DNA of 64,000 bases from Aquisphaera giovannonii (GTDB lineage: Bacteria; Planctomycetota; Planctomycetia; Isosphaerales; Isosphaeraceae). The stretch lies in NCBI RefSeq assembly GCF_008087625.1, contig NZ_CP042997.1, positions 7,192,001 to 7,256,000 on the forward strand. Reading direction: 5' to 3'. The notes under the pieces were generated by a model, which was not told the origin of the DNA, searched no databases, and saw only the letters and a program-made list of their open reading frames with translations. Position 1 is the first letter of the stretch. Each line of letters starts with the position of its first letter. A program made the translations under genes and the position numbers. Of this stretch, positions 34,786 through 43,659 are shown in pieces.

Positions 34786-35779
34786 CGCGCGAGCCCTCGG
34801 ACTGCGGGACCGTCGCGAAGTGGGGCCGGGGCGGCGCGAGGGTTGCGGCCATCGGTGCCGTCGCGGCGAGGCGGAGCAGTCGGTCAGCCGGATCGCGTCG
34901 GAGCCGGGGCCGGGGCCTCACGAGCGCGTCCCCCACGAGGGTGATCCTCGAGAGGTCGGCGACTCCCAGGCCTAGCGAGTGGGCCATCCGCAGGTGGCCG
35001 ATCTCCATCGGGTCGAAGCCCAGGGCCGCGGCCGCGACGGCATCCACGGCCACGGGGTCGGCCCCGGCCACGATGGTGCCCTGACCCGCGTCGAAGGCGT
35101 CGACGACGCTGAAGGATGGACTGGCGTGGGAAGCCAGCGCGGCCAGGGCCCTGGTCGCCCGCCCGACCTCCGCCAGGCGCCGCCGTTCCGGGCCGGTCGG
35201 CCTCATCCCGCCGGAGATGGAACGCATCGCCAGCCAGCCGCGGACGAGCGGGCCGCGCAGGGGGCCGATGCCCCCCCCACCGCCGACGAACCCTCGGTCG
35301 GCGGGATGCACCAGGGCGGCCAGGGAGGCCAGCCCGAGGGCCAGGCGGAAGACCTTGTGGGCGCCGGCGAGTCCCACGACGATGCGGCAGCGGCACGACG
35401 CCGCGGCCGCCGGGATGCGGAGCTCGCCCGGATCGCCGCCGGGCCCGCTCCACGAGATCGTGCTCCAGTCCGCGTCGCTGGAGAGGATGTCGGCGGTGGT
35501 GAACTTCGCCGGACGCCCCCAGAGTTCCGCCTGGTAGCGAGGATCGACCGAGGAGACGGTGAATTCACTCGCCCCGCCGGCGAGGACGGAATCCGCGAGC
35601 GCCGAGAGGACATCCGGGTGCGCCTGGGCGCGACGGTCCATGGCCGGGATGAGCAGCGGATGCGGCTCGTCCGAGAGGGCCCGCCGGAGGTCCGCATCGA
35701 CGAGGGCCATCGCCTCGGCGACGCCCCCGCGGCGGCGATCGGCCCGGATCAGCGCGACCTTTGCGTTCGTCTCGTCCAA
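34769..35779 (-). CDS. DUF362-like protein between two glycosyltransferases
   Basis: The 336-aa frame has DUF362 features: a start region KVALIRADRRRGGVAEAM, HPDVLSALADSVLAGGASEF, a central RIVVGLAGAHKVFRLALGLA, and the family's C-terminal ADPVAVDAVAAAALGFDP followed by HLRMAHSLGLG. There are no clustered cysteines, so it is the form without a ferredoxin domain. The chosen start is TTG at 35779, with GGGAGG 8 bp upstream; it overlaps the 3' end of the GT2 gene by 31 nt, and its own stop overlaps the GT4 start. The reading frame is open much further upstream, but that part is a shadow of the GT2 gene. Biochemical role unknown; the context suggests glycan or polyprenyl-linked metabolism. Confidence 0.75.
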   Translation of the reverse strand: MDETNAKVALIRADRRRGGVAEAMALVDADLRRALSDEPHPLLIPAMDRRAQAHPDVLSALADSVLAGGASEFTVSSVDPRYQAELWGRPAKFTTADILSSDADWSTISWSGPGGDPGELRIPAAAASCRCRIVVGLAGAHKVFRLALGLASLAALVHPADRGFVGGGGGIGPLRGPLVRGWLAMRSISGGMRPTGPERRRLAEVGRATRALAALASHASPSFSVVDAFDAGQGTIVAGADPVAVDAVAAAALGFDPMEIGHLRMAHSLGLGVADLSRITLVGDALVRPRPRLRRDPADRLLRLAATAPMAATLAPPRPHFATVPQSEGSRDAHRV

Positions 35780-36918
35780 CGTGCCAGCCTCCCGGCCAGC
35801 CGCACCAGGAACGGGCGGGGGACGCCGGCCTCGCCGCGGTCCAGCCGCGCGCCTCCGGCCCCGGCCGCGGCGGTGCCGCCGAGCCTTCCCAGGATGTGCC
35901 ACTCGAAGAGGGCGATGATCACCGAACAGCCGCAGCAGCTGTAGTAGACGAGGTGCACGGGCAGCGCCCCGGCGGCGAACCGGCCGCCCCGGGTCCTCGC
36001 CAGGAATCCGTAGAAGTCGCGATTGAGGGCGACCACCCCGGCGGCCCCCACCGCCGCCGCGACCGACGCCCAGCGGGTCATGGCCATCGCGGGGAGCGAG
36101 AGGATCACCATCGCCGTGAGGATGACGCAGACCTTCTGGGCCGGCTTCACATTGAGGTCGGACTCGACCGTCCGGCTCCGCTTCATCAGCAGCGTCCAGG
36201 GGACACCCCGGCAGAAGATGTCCGTGCGGACCATCTCCGGGATCGTCCAGCGCTTCATGTGCGTGGCCAGTACGTCCCTGGCCAGGACGATCCGATGTCC
36301 CGCGCGGGTGAGGCGATAGCCCAGCTCGATGTCCTCGATGGCGGGCCTCGGGTAGAGCCTGGGGTCGAAGCCGCCGAAGTCGAGGAAGACATCCCGCCGG
36401 ATCAGCCCGCAGCCGGTCCAGAAGGTGTGCGCGGGGCGGGCGTCGTCCTCGAAGGCCCCCTGCTGATGGACGTGGTGGTGGAGCAGGTTGCGGAACCGGC
36501 TGACGAGCCCTGGCGCCGAGGGCTTGTCGTCGTAGGAGCCGAAGAGCGCCGTCAGGCCCGGATCGCGGGCGAATCGCGCCATGGCGCGGGCCAGGGCATC
36601 GGGGTGGACGGCGACGTCCGCGTCCAGGAAGAAGATCAGCGGCGCGGAGGCGAGCTGCGCACCCTGATTGCGGGCGGCGGCCGGGCCGAGCGGTCTGTCG
36701 TTGCGGGCGACGATCGCGCCCCGGTCGCGGGCCAACGCGGCCGAGCCGTCGCTGGAGCCGTCGTCCACGACGATCAGCTCGAAGCCCGACCAGGAGGACT
36801 CGAGGAGCCGCCGGAGGCATCGCTCGAAGTCGAGGCCCCCGTTGCGCACGGGGATCACGACCGAGAGCGGTGGCCTCCGCGGCTCCGGGCTCGCCGGACC
36901 GGCGGGGACATCGTCCAT
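35749..36918 (-). CDS. glycosyltransferase family 2, membrane-associated
   Basis: The 389-aa GT-A protein shows LSVVIPVRNGG, LIVVDDGSSDGS, the metal-binding DxD-type FLDADV, a catalytic-region acidic pair in PAIEDIELGYRLT, and the acceptor-side WTGCGLIRRDVFLDFGGFD. After about residue 260 two or three hydrophobic segments (VCVILTAMVILSLPAMA, VYYSCCGCSVIIALF) anchor it in the membrane. It probably elongates a lipid-linked or surface polysaccharide. GAGGG precedes the ATG by 6 bp. It is the first gene of an overlapping three-gene operon with the DUF362 and GT4 genes. Confidence 0.92.
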   Translation of the reverse strand: MDDVPAGPASPEPRRPPLSVVIPVRNGGLDFERCLRRLLESSWSGFELIVVDDGSSDGSAALARDRGAIVARNDRPLGPAAARNQGAQLASAPLIFFLDADVAVHPDALARAMARFARDPGLTALFGSYDDKPSAPGLVSRFRNLLHHHVHQQGAFEDDARPAHTFWTGCGLIRRDVFLDFGGFDPRLYPRPAIEDIELGYRLTRAGHRIVLARDVLATHMKRWTIPEMVRTDIFCRGVPWTLLMKRSRTVESDLNVKPAQKVCVILTAMVILSLPAMAMTRWASVAAAVGAAGVVALNRDFYGFLARTRGGRFAAGALPVHLVYYSCCGCSVIIALFEWHILGRLGGTAAAGAGGARLDRGEAGVPRPFLVRLAGRLARWTRRTQRSR

Positions 36919-37243
36919 GATTCACCCTCGCCCGTCATTAGGGGGCGCGTGCCGGAATGCGTCTCCGTCCCTGGAACCGCCCGAACACGCGCCTGCACCA
37001 TAGGGCCACGAACCGGGGCGAGTCGCTCGCCGTTGAGGACGCAGGGTTGACCGTCTGGCCGATCGTCGCGATACGGTTGCGACGTGCGGCGGGACTGTAG
37101 CCGGAACCCCCGGGCCTGTCAACGCGGGCCCGTCGTCGCGGGGATGAGTGGCCCGCGCCCATCGGCCGGGCCGGATGCCACGTCATCCCTGCGTTCGGCC
37201 CTTGTATCGACGCCTGCGGAGCCTCGACTTGAGACGCGGCCGC
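36919..37243. other. gene-free region upstream of the GT2 operon
   Basis: These 325 bp hold a 7-bp stem (37124-37130 with 37150-37156, 19-nt loop) beyond the preceding gene's stop at 37244. I see no convincing promoter or ORF. Confidence 0.4.
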
Positions 37244-38884
37244 TCAGTGGGCGAGCCCCCGGCAGATCGCCAGGAACGTCGCCTTCGTGCTCGCGAAATC
37301 CTTCGCCGGGCAGCGGCACAGAATCGACACGCGGCGATCCCGGGAGAGGAACGTCGCGTGATAGCCCCGCAGCTTCGTCGACCCCAGGATTCCGCCCTCG
37401 GCGGCATTGAAGAGGGCGATGCGGCCCTCCCCCAGGCCGGACTTGATGACCACCGGCTTGCTCTCCTTGTACTCGGAGAATTCCTCGGCGGCCGTCTTCA
37501 CGTAGAGCTCGTGGGCCCGATGCACCGGCGCGAACTCGCTCCCCTCGGGTTCGTCGTGCCGAGAGGCGTCGGAGCCGGACATGAGCGAGCCCTGGATGTC
37601 GGCGTGGATCGAGACCTTGGCCGATCCATTCTCCAACGTCACCCACGAGTAGGTGTTATCCGGCCGGCTCCCCGTGTCCGAGGTCCATCCCTTGGGACCC
37701 TTGAGGCGGAACGCGCCATCCTTGGGCGCCAGCTCCTGGGCCAGCGCCGCGTCGGCGGCCGGGTCGGCCTTCGCGGCCTCGGCGGCCAGGTCCTTGGAGG
37801 CCTCCGCCGTCGCCCCTTCCGAGCCCGGCTTGCTGGAGGCGACGGCGGGGGAGTCTTCGAAGCGGATGAGTTGCACGACCAGCTTGTTGGTCGCCGGGTC
37901 GATCAGGTCGAGTGTCCTTCGACCGATGGACACCTTGTACTCCGTCTCGACCGGCCCAAGGTCGATCGGGGCCGTCGGCTCCTCCGCATCACCTCCCCCT
38001 CCTGCTCCCTCCTCATCCTCGTCCGCGGCCTCTCCGTCGCCCGCCTGCGGCTTCGCCTCAGCGCCCGGGCCCTTCTTCGTCGCGGCGGCGGCGACGGCCA
38101 GCGCCGAGGCCAGCTTCTCGTCGTCCTCCGCCTTCAGGCTCAGCTTGAGGCGGTTGCCCTTGAGCGTGTAGGTACCTTTCGAGGTGCTCTTGTTGACCGT
38201 CATCACCGCGTTGTGCTTCTCGTCCAGGATGAGGCCGTAGCTCGTATGGATCAGATACTTGCTGATCTCGTGCTCGGTCATCGAACCCTGCCAGTTGCCG
38301 ACGATGCTCGGCGGCCTGATGAACTGGTCATAGACGATGAAGCCGAGCCCGCCGAGGAGCAGGATGCCCACCAGTCCGATGCCGGCAAGGACGCGCTTGT
38401 CGAGCGCGTCCGAGTTCGCTTTCGCCTTTTTTTTCTTCCTTTTCTTCTTCAAGACCGCCTTGGCGACGTCGCCGGAGGCTTTCGGTGACGAAGCCTCGAC
38501 CGCGGGAAGTGGGGCGAGTCGAGCGAGCACCGGTTCGGCGGGGGCTCCCTCGGCCAGTGCCTTGAGGAGGCGGGAGCTTCCCTCCTCGGCAGGCGGCCTC
38601 CTCGTCGTGGCCGGCTTCTTCGCGACGCCCACCTTGGAAGCCGCGACCCGCGGGCTGGCCGCCCTGCCGGCCTGACCGTGCTCCTCGAAGCCGCGTCCGA
38701 TCAGCTCGCGGGCCAGGTGGTCGGACGCGACGCGGGCCTCGGACTCGCTGCCTAGTTGCCGCTCCGTCCGGCTCGTGGTGCCGTCGGGCTGCAGCCGGGA
38801 CACCACCATCGTCGCCCCTCGCTGCTCGATGACGACGATCTTCCGCCCTTCCCCAGTGCCGGAGATGAAACGTCGCATGATCAT
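37244..38884 (-). CDS. single-pass membrane protein with WGR-like N-terminus, downstream of sigma factor
   Basis: The 546-aa protein begins MIMRRFISGTGEGRKIVVIE; residues 1-70 loosely resemble a WGR domain (GATMVVSRLQPDG, then SESEARVASDHLARELIGRG), though the W-G-R residues themselves are not conserved. A long Ala/Pro/Lys-rich linker follows, with a very basic cluster KKKRKKKK. Then one transmembrane helix (VLAGIGLVGILLLGGLGFIV) leads to an extracytoplasmic part with two beta-rich segments (IVGNWQGSMTEHEISKYLIH; FRLKGPKGWTSDTGS to the end). An in-frame GTG at 39064 overlaps the sigma-factor stop, but the extra 60 residues look non-coding, so ATG 38884 is preferred. Possibly a regulator or output of the adjacent sigma factor; function unknown. 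Confidence 0.72.
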   Translation of the reverse strand: MIMRRFISGTGEGRKIVVIEQRGATMVVSRLQPDGTTSRTERQLGSESEARVASDHLARELIGRGFEEHGQAGRAASPRVAASKVGVAKKPATTRRPPAEEGSSRLLKALAEGAPAEPVLARLAPLPAVEASSPKASGDVAKAVLKKKRKKKKAKANSDALDKRVLAGIGLVGILLLGGLGFIVYDQFIRPPSIVGNWQGSMTEHEISKYLIHTSYGLILDEKHNAVMTVNKSTSKGTYTLKGNRLKLSLKAEDDEKLASALAVAAAATKKGPGAEAKPQAGDGEAADEDEEGAGGGGDAEEPTAPIDLGPVETEYKVSIGRRTLDLIDPATNKLVVQLIRFEDSPAVASSKPGSEGATAEASKDLAAEAAKADPAADAALAQELAPKDGAFRLKGPKGWTSDTGSRPDNTYSWVTLENGSAKVSIHADIQGSLMSGSDASRHDEPEGSEFAPVHRAHELYVKTAAEEFSEYKESKPVVIKSGLGEGRIALFNAAEGGILGSTKLRGYHATFLSRDRRVSILCRCPAKDFASTKATFLAICRGLAH

Positions 38885-39060
38885 TGTGCCCCGGGAGGCG
38901 GCCAACCCTCGCCGCTCCTGATCGTTCGGGAACGAAACGATATCCCCGGGGATTTTATCACGAAAGAGACAGATGGGCCATAGGCGATGCATTAAGATCG
39001 GATTGATGCGAATGTTTTCGCAGGGCAGCCATGACGCCGGCGCGAGGCGCAGTGCCAGCT

Positions 39061-39849
39061 TCACGTCGAGCCGGAAGGACGGCTCCCTGCCCGATCGGCG
39101 TCCATACGGTCTAGGACCGGCTTGCAGAGGTGGAGGAGCTTGAGGTCGGCCAACTCCTGCTCGACCGACTCTCGGGTGGGCGCGTCCAGGCTCAGCTTCA
39201 CCTCCTCAATCAAGGAGTTGGCCCACCTGTCTCGGGCCCGCTGGAGGAGCTGCCGGACGGCCCCGCCGGATAGCGTGCGTCCCAGGATGGGGGAGAGGTC
39301 CTCGGCCATCTGGGCTGATTTCTGGTCCGGATAGCGGACTCGGTGCTTCAGGACCGTGTGATAGGGTTGGCCGGTCCGGTTCTCGAACTCGAGGAGCGAG
39401 TCCCAGGCACGGTCCAGCAGGTCGTCGCGCCACGCCTGGTCCACCTGCTCATCCAGCCTCGCCAGGCCCTGCTCGCCGACGAGCGACAGGCTCAGGTCGG
39501 TATCGAGCGGCCGGGTCCTCTTCTTCGAACTGGACTTGCGCCGGTGGTAATCGAGCATCAGGTTCCGGACCGCGCCTCGCACGTAATCGCGGAACCGGCC
39601 GATCGCTGGATCGTACTTCAGGAAGCTGCCCTTCAAGAAGCGGAGGGCGAACTCCTGATCCAGCTCCTTGACCTCGTCGGGGTCGCGAACGGTCTTCAGG
39701 AAGTAGCGGTGCACAGCCCCGGAATAGCGGAGCATCATCAACTTGAGCGCGTCGCTGACCTCTTCCGGCGTCCCGTGGTTCGCCCGGAAAAGCATGGTCC
39801 AGTTCGTCGAGAGCTCGGAAAGTCGTGGCTCCTCGCCGACGCGCTCCAA
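39061..39849 (-). CDS. RNA polymerase sigma factor, ECF-like
   Basis: The 262-aa protein has sigma region 2-like sequence (LMMLRYSGAVHRYFLKTVRD, ELDQEFALRFLKGSFLKYDP, GRFRDYVRGAVRNLMLDYHRR) and a more divergent C-terminal part (QMAEDLSPILGRTLSGGAVRQLLQRARDR) at the place of region 4. It looks like a planctomycete-type ECF factor with a long linker. The start is TTG at 39849 behind GAGGG/AGGGGAG. Its stop overlaps an in-frame GTG of the following frame, and the WGR-like membrane protein begins about 180 bp on, so the pair is probably co-transcribed. It could direct RNA polymerase to an unknown regulon. Confidence 0.82.
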   Translation of the reverse strand: MERVGEEPRLSELSTNWTMLFRANHGTPEEVSDALKLMMLRYSGAVHRYFLKTVRDPDEVKELDQEFALRFLKGSFLKYDPAIGRFRDYVRGAVRNLMLDYHRRKSSSKKRTRPLDTDLSLSLVGEQGLARLDEQVDQAWRDDLLDRAWDSLLEFENRTGQPYHTVLKHRVRYPDQKSAQMAEDLSPILGRTLSGGAVRQLLQRARDRWANSLIEEVKLSLDAPTRESVEQELADLKLLHLCKPVLDRMDADRAGSRPSGST

Positions 39850-40500
39850 TTCCCTCGTCTCCCCTCAAATCGTTTGATCGCAGTGCATTACGAAGTGCCG
39901 GTCGGTGCACCTATTCGATCTTACCATGATTTCAAGACGCAACCAGGAAAAATCCTGACCTCGGCGCGAGACAACGGCCGGGTGGCGCCGTACAGGAAGG
40001 AGGACAGGGGGCGGAAACGGGGCGGCCGTCGAGCCGACCCGGCTCCCGGGGAGGTTGATCATGCGGGGCTTTGAGAGCTGGATCCTCGGACGCGGTCGCC
40101 AGGGGACGCGTCGTGATGAAATCGGCCGCGGCGTGGCGGGGCTGGCCGCGTCGTGCGGCAGGATCCCGAGGCTCCTCCGCGTCATCCGGGCCTCCCTGCA
40201 CCTGTACGGGCTGATGGCAAGGCTGTCGTTCGCCACGAAGACTCGACCCGGCCTCATACTCATACCCATTTCGTCGTCGACGGCCGGCTCTCGCGGCCTA
40301 CGTCCGACGCGTCGAGTCTTCCGGATCTGATCCGGCCGATCGGCCCGGGGCCCTCGAGGCTCCCGGCCATCGAGGGGCATCCAGTAACGCGACGCTCGCC
40401 GCCTCGCGGCCGATCGTTCCACGCCCGTCCCGAATCCGGCTCATTTTCATCATCCGTCTTCGACCGACGACGCCAGAGCCTGCAAGGAGAGGAGTTTCCC
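39850..40500. other. divergent intergenic region between two sigma-factor genes
   Basis: This 651-bp region separates the divergently transcribed ECF-like factor and the sigma-70 gene. It contains a small hairpin (CAGGA-AAAA-TCCTG, 39944-39957) and a possible 89-aa ORF at 40061-40330. Confidence 0.5.
40061..40330 (+). CDS. possible small basic protein
   Basis: The 89-aa ORF starts with ATG 6 bp after a strong GGGGAGG ribosome-binding site, and its middle codons end almost always in G or C, as in neighbouring real genes. The product is Arg-rich and amphipathic (GRIPRLLRVIRASLHLYGLM). I recognise no family. It lies 170 bp upstream of the sigma-70 gene on the same strand and could be a leader gene, but chance is not excluded. 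Confidence 0.3.
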   Translation: MRGFESWILGRGRQGTRRDEIGRGVAGLAASCGRIPRLLRVIRASLHLYGLMARLSFATKTRPGLILIPISSSTAGSRGLRPTRRVFRI

Positions 40501-41484
40501 ATGGCCTCGCACGACCTCCTGAATTACGACGGGCCTAGCGCCGCAATCCTCAATCGCGACGACGTCCGCGTGCTGACCCCCGAGGAGGAGCGGGCGCTCC
40601 TGGTCGAGCTCCAGGAGTGCAAGACATCGCTCGTCGAGTCCTGGGATAACCCCCGGAACCCGCGGGTCGGCCCGCCTTCGCCGGTGACCGCGGAGGACGG
40701 CGAGGAGGTCCAGGACTTCGTCCGCCGGGTACTCCGGGCGGACGGCATCGTCCGCGACGAGGGCAAGGAGCTGGCCGCCATCGCGGCACGATACGACGAG
40801 ATCCGGACCAAGCTGGCGATGGCCAACGTCCGGCTGGTGGCGCACGTCGTCCGCAAGTACCGCAATCGGGGCGTCTCGAGCTCCGACCTGCTCCAGGAGG
40901 GCTTCTGCGGACTACTGAAGGCGATCGATCGTTTCGAGCCGTCCAAGGAGACCCGACTGGCGTCGTACGCGGTCTGGTGGATCCGGCAGACGGTGCAGCG
41001 GGCGGTTGCGGCGGGCGCGTATCCGGTCCGACTCAACCCTCGCCATCTCCAGCAGCTTGCCGATAGCAACGAGGATCTCGCCGGGAAGAAGTCCGGCAGC
41101 CGGGAGGCCTCCCGCTCCGGCGGGTCCCAGGCGACCATCCGGCAGATCCATGCGGCGACGCGCCCGACGATCTCGCTCGACGCGACCGCGGGCGCCGGCC
41201 GGGATACGAGCCTGCTCTCCCAGCTCGCCTATCCCATGGAGGAAGACGTGCACGACCCTGAGATGGACGAGTATCTCATGGCGATGATGAACCACCTGAA
41301 GCCTCGCGAGCAGACCGTGCTGCAACTGCGGTTCGGCCTCGGGGGGCGGGAATGCCACTCGCTGAGCCAGGTGAGCGTCATGCTCGACGTGTCCAAGGAG
41401 CGGATTCGACAGATCCAGGAGACCGCCCTTCGCAAGCTCCGGGGCATGGCCGAGGAGCATGCCTGCCTCGCGGTCGGGCACTGA
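40501..41484 (+). CDS. sigma-70 family RNA polymerase sigma factor (primary/group 2 type)
   Basis: The 327-aa factor has region 1.2-like LTPEEERALLVELQECK, region 2 (MANVRLVAHVVRKYRNRG, DLLQEGFCGLLKAIDRFEPS, TRLASYAVWWIRQTVQRAV), a shortened region 3 and a full region 4 (LKPREQTVLQLRFGLG, VSVMLDVSKERIRQIQETAL). The well-kept -10-recognition segment argues for a housekeeping-like specificity, but it lacks the long region 1.1 and non-conserved insert of RpoD, so an alternative group 2 factor is likely. AAGGAGAGGAG precedes the ATG at 40501; the frame is open further upstream but without coding features. Confidence 0.92.
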   Translation: MASHDLLNYDGPSAAILNRDDVRVLTPEEERALLVELQECKTSLVESWDNPRNPRVGPPSPVTAEDGEEVQDFVRRVLRADGIVRDEGKELAAIAARYDEIRTKLAMANVRLVAHVVRKYRNRGVSSSDLLQEGFCGLLKAIDRFEPSKETRLASYAVWWIRQTVQRAVAAGAYPVRLNPRHLQQLADSNEDLAGKKSGSREASRSGGSQATIRQIHAATRPTISLDATAGAGRDTSLLSQLAYPMEEDVHDPEMDEYLMAMMNHLKPREQTVLQLRFGLGGRECHSLSQVSVMLDVSKERIRQIQETALRKLRGMAEEHACLAVGH

Positions 41485-41518
41485 TCCGATAGGTAGAATC
41501 CAACGACGCGGCCGGTCG

Positions 41519-41540
41519 GGCCCCGAACCTCCGGGGGGCC
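41519..41540 (+). terminator. GC-rich hairpin after the sigma-70 gene
   Basis: GGCCCC (41519-41524) can pair with GGGGCC (41535-41540), 34 bp after the stop at 41484. The flanking GGCCGGTCG is repeated on both sides. No U-tract. Confidence 0.3.
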
Positions 41541-41735
41541 TTGGCCGGTCGTGTCGCGCGCGGCTCGTTCGACTCGAACCGTGATCAGTCCGCGTGACGA
41601 GTGGTCATCGACGCGCGGAACCGCGGGCGAGCGCCGCCATGGCCGGCGTCTCGGGCGACCGTCTCGACGGAGGCCTCCTCAACCACAATCTTGCGCGCCC
41701 GGATCAACCCAAAGCCCATGCCTTGGACGGGCCGC

Positions 41736-43043
41736 TCATGCGAGCTGTTCCACGATCTTGGAAGCCTGCAACGCGGGAGATCGTCCGCGGGCCCGACGTG
41801 CCCGAGAGGCTTCGACCCGCCGGATGACCTGCCGCCCGAGATCGATGCCCGTCGATTCGATCCATCGGTAGGTGACGGCGGAGACCGCAGCCGTACCCAG
41901 GACGGTGAGCACGGCCAGCACGACGAACCTCGGTGCGGGCGACAACGCCTCGATCCACCTGAACGGGCCCCGCCCCATCGCGTATTCGAGGAGCTGGAGG
42001 ATGCCGAAGTGGGTGATGTACGCGCTGAAGCTGACCTTGCCCAGGAAGCGTGTCACGCCGTTGACGAGCATGGGATTGGGGTAGAGCGCCAGCGACCAGC
42101 CCAGCAGCACGAACGCCACCCCGTACAGCACGTGCCCGAGGAGGAGGGAGACGTCGCTGAACGAGACCGCGACCATGATGTAGATGCTCAGGGCGAGCAG
42201 GAACCAGGAGTCGATGACGGCGTGGCGAGGGCGCCGGCTATCGCCGGCCAGGATGCCCTTCACCACATAGAACAGGACGAATCCCATGCAGAAGATCGGA
42301 AGCTGCAAGGGGAGCGCGTAGTAGAGGAAGGTGGAGAGGAGTGGCCCGGAGTCCGGCCCCAGGGCATGCGGGCCCACGCGGAGCACGACGACCCGGAACG
42401 CCGCGGCACCTAGCAGGGCCAGGAAGCTCCCCATCGCCGCCAGACGCAGGTCCTTGAGGACCTTGAACAGGAAGGGAACGAGCAGATAGAAATTCATCTC
42501 GACCGCGATCGACCAGCCTCCCGGCACCAGCCGATTGATCCAGCGGGGAGACCAGCCGTTGGTGAAGGTCAGCGTCGAGAGGAAGCAGCCGAGCGACTCC
42601 GACGCGCGTCCACCTCCCGGCACGGTAAGGTAGTCCAGCAGCGTGTAGAAGGCGAGTCCCGCGTAGAACAACGGCGCGATGCGGAAAAACCGACGGATGA
42701 AGAAATCCAGGTAAGGTCGCCGGTCCGAGCGTGTCCGCGAGTCCAGCGACAGGAAAAGGGTGAACGCGCTCATCACGAAGAAGAGCTGGACACCCTCGAA
42801 TCCCTGCATGGCCAGCACGTACAGTGGGCGGGGCATCCCCGGTACGCGGGGCGCGAGGTGATGGAAGATGACCCCCAGGATGGCGAAGCAACGGAGGGCG
42901 TCGATGAAATCATATCGCCGGGGCTCTGAGGCTCGGGGCCGGGCTTCCTGCGCGGGCGGGGCTTCCGTGGATGCCAACGACGTCTCAGGTGTCCACGGTT
43001 CGAGAACTGCAGCCTGATCGCTCACGGTCAATTCTGCCCCCAT
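41736..43043 (-). CDS. acyltransferase family 3 (OafA/YrhL-like) membrane protein
   Basis: The 435-aa polytopic protein shows the acyltransferase-3 hallmarks: RYDFIDALRCFAILGVIFHH with the catalytic-region His pair, GFEGVQLFFVMSAFTLFLSL, FFIRRFFRIAPLFYAGLAFY, and WSIAVEMNFYLLVPFLF. About ten hydrophobic helices follow. Members O-acylate exported carbohydrates such as polysaccharide or lipid head groups. ATG 43043 is preferred, with AAGGGG 7 bp upstream, over an upstream TTG at 43109. It converges with the sigma-70 gene and is not obviously in an operon. Confidence 0.9.
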   Translation of the reverse strand: MGAELTVSDQAAVLEPWTPETSLASTEAPPAQEARPRASEPRRYDFIDALRCFAILGVIFHHLAPRVPGMPRPLYVLAMQGFEGVQLFFVMSAFTLFLSLDSRTRSDRRPYLDFFIRRFFRIAPLFYAGLAFYTLLDYLTVPGGGRASESLGCFLSTLTFTNGWSPRWINRLVPGGWSIAVEMNFYLLVPFLFKVLKDLRLAAMGSFLALLGAAAFRVVVLRVGPHALGPDSGPLLSTFLYYALPLQLPIFCMGFVLFYVVKGILAGDSRRPRHAVIDSWFLLALSIYIMVAVSFSDVSLLLGHVLYGVAFVLLGWSLALYPNPMLVNGVTRFLGKVSFSAYITHFGILQLLEYAMGRGPFRWIEALSPAPRFVVLAVLTVLGTAAVSAVTYRWIESTGIDLGRQVIRRVEASRARRARGRSPALQASKIVEQLA

Positions 43044-43659
43044 CGGCGAGCCCCTTCGTCGAGGTCCGATCGTTTTCCTGGCCCCTTTCGACGCGGCACG
43101 CCGTTTCAACGAGCCGACTCACGGGATCAGGCTCCCGGTGGGCCGACTCAGGCGCGCAGCGTCGAGTCGTGCAGATTCTGCTCGATGAAACCGCCTCCTC
43201 GGTGCAAGGGGGCGGGATTCGGTCCGTAGGTTTTGAAGCGTAGCCAATTCGGTGCTGGCGATCGATCCTACCCGAACGCAAAGCGACGCGGCACGGACGG
43301 TTTGCAAACGTTGCATATTTGCATCGAACTCACCTCGACGCCTCACCGCGGCGTTTTCTCGACGAAGACCGGTTGCCGGAAGAAGTGGATGGCCGGATCG
43401 CCACGCCTCCGGCTCCAGGACGTCGCCCACGTAACTCTACTTCAGCTTCCACATCCTCTTGCGGGTTCTCTCCGATTTCCCGCTCGCGCCGCGATGCTGG
43501 GAAAGCCCGACCTGGATGCGAAGAAACTGGGCCGTTACACTCGGCTTGCCTGGGTCTTCCCCAGGGGCCGAATCGCTATTCCGGCTTTTTGAAGATCTAA
43601 GTAAGCGCAAAGCAACTGCCGTGCGAAATCGCTCGCCCCAGGCGAAAGGAGGTCGGCCG
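43044..43659. other. divergent intergenic region
   Basis: These 616 bp separate the acyltransferase and the thioesterase. An AT-rich island at 43301-43325 contains three TTGCA units (43302, 43311, 43319) spaced 8-9 bp apart, partly palindromic. No coding frame is supported. Confidence 0.45.

Noticed and set aside
35780-36925. Upstream extension of the DUF362 reading frame
   Set aside because: The extension is a frame shadow of the GT2 gene; a TTG start with GGGAGG at 35779 explains the real gene.
38885-39064. GTG start overlapping the sigma-factor stop (GTGA)
   Set aside because: The extra 60 residues lack coding character and the conserved-looking N-terminus begins at 38884, although the overlap itself is neat.
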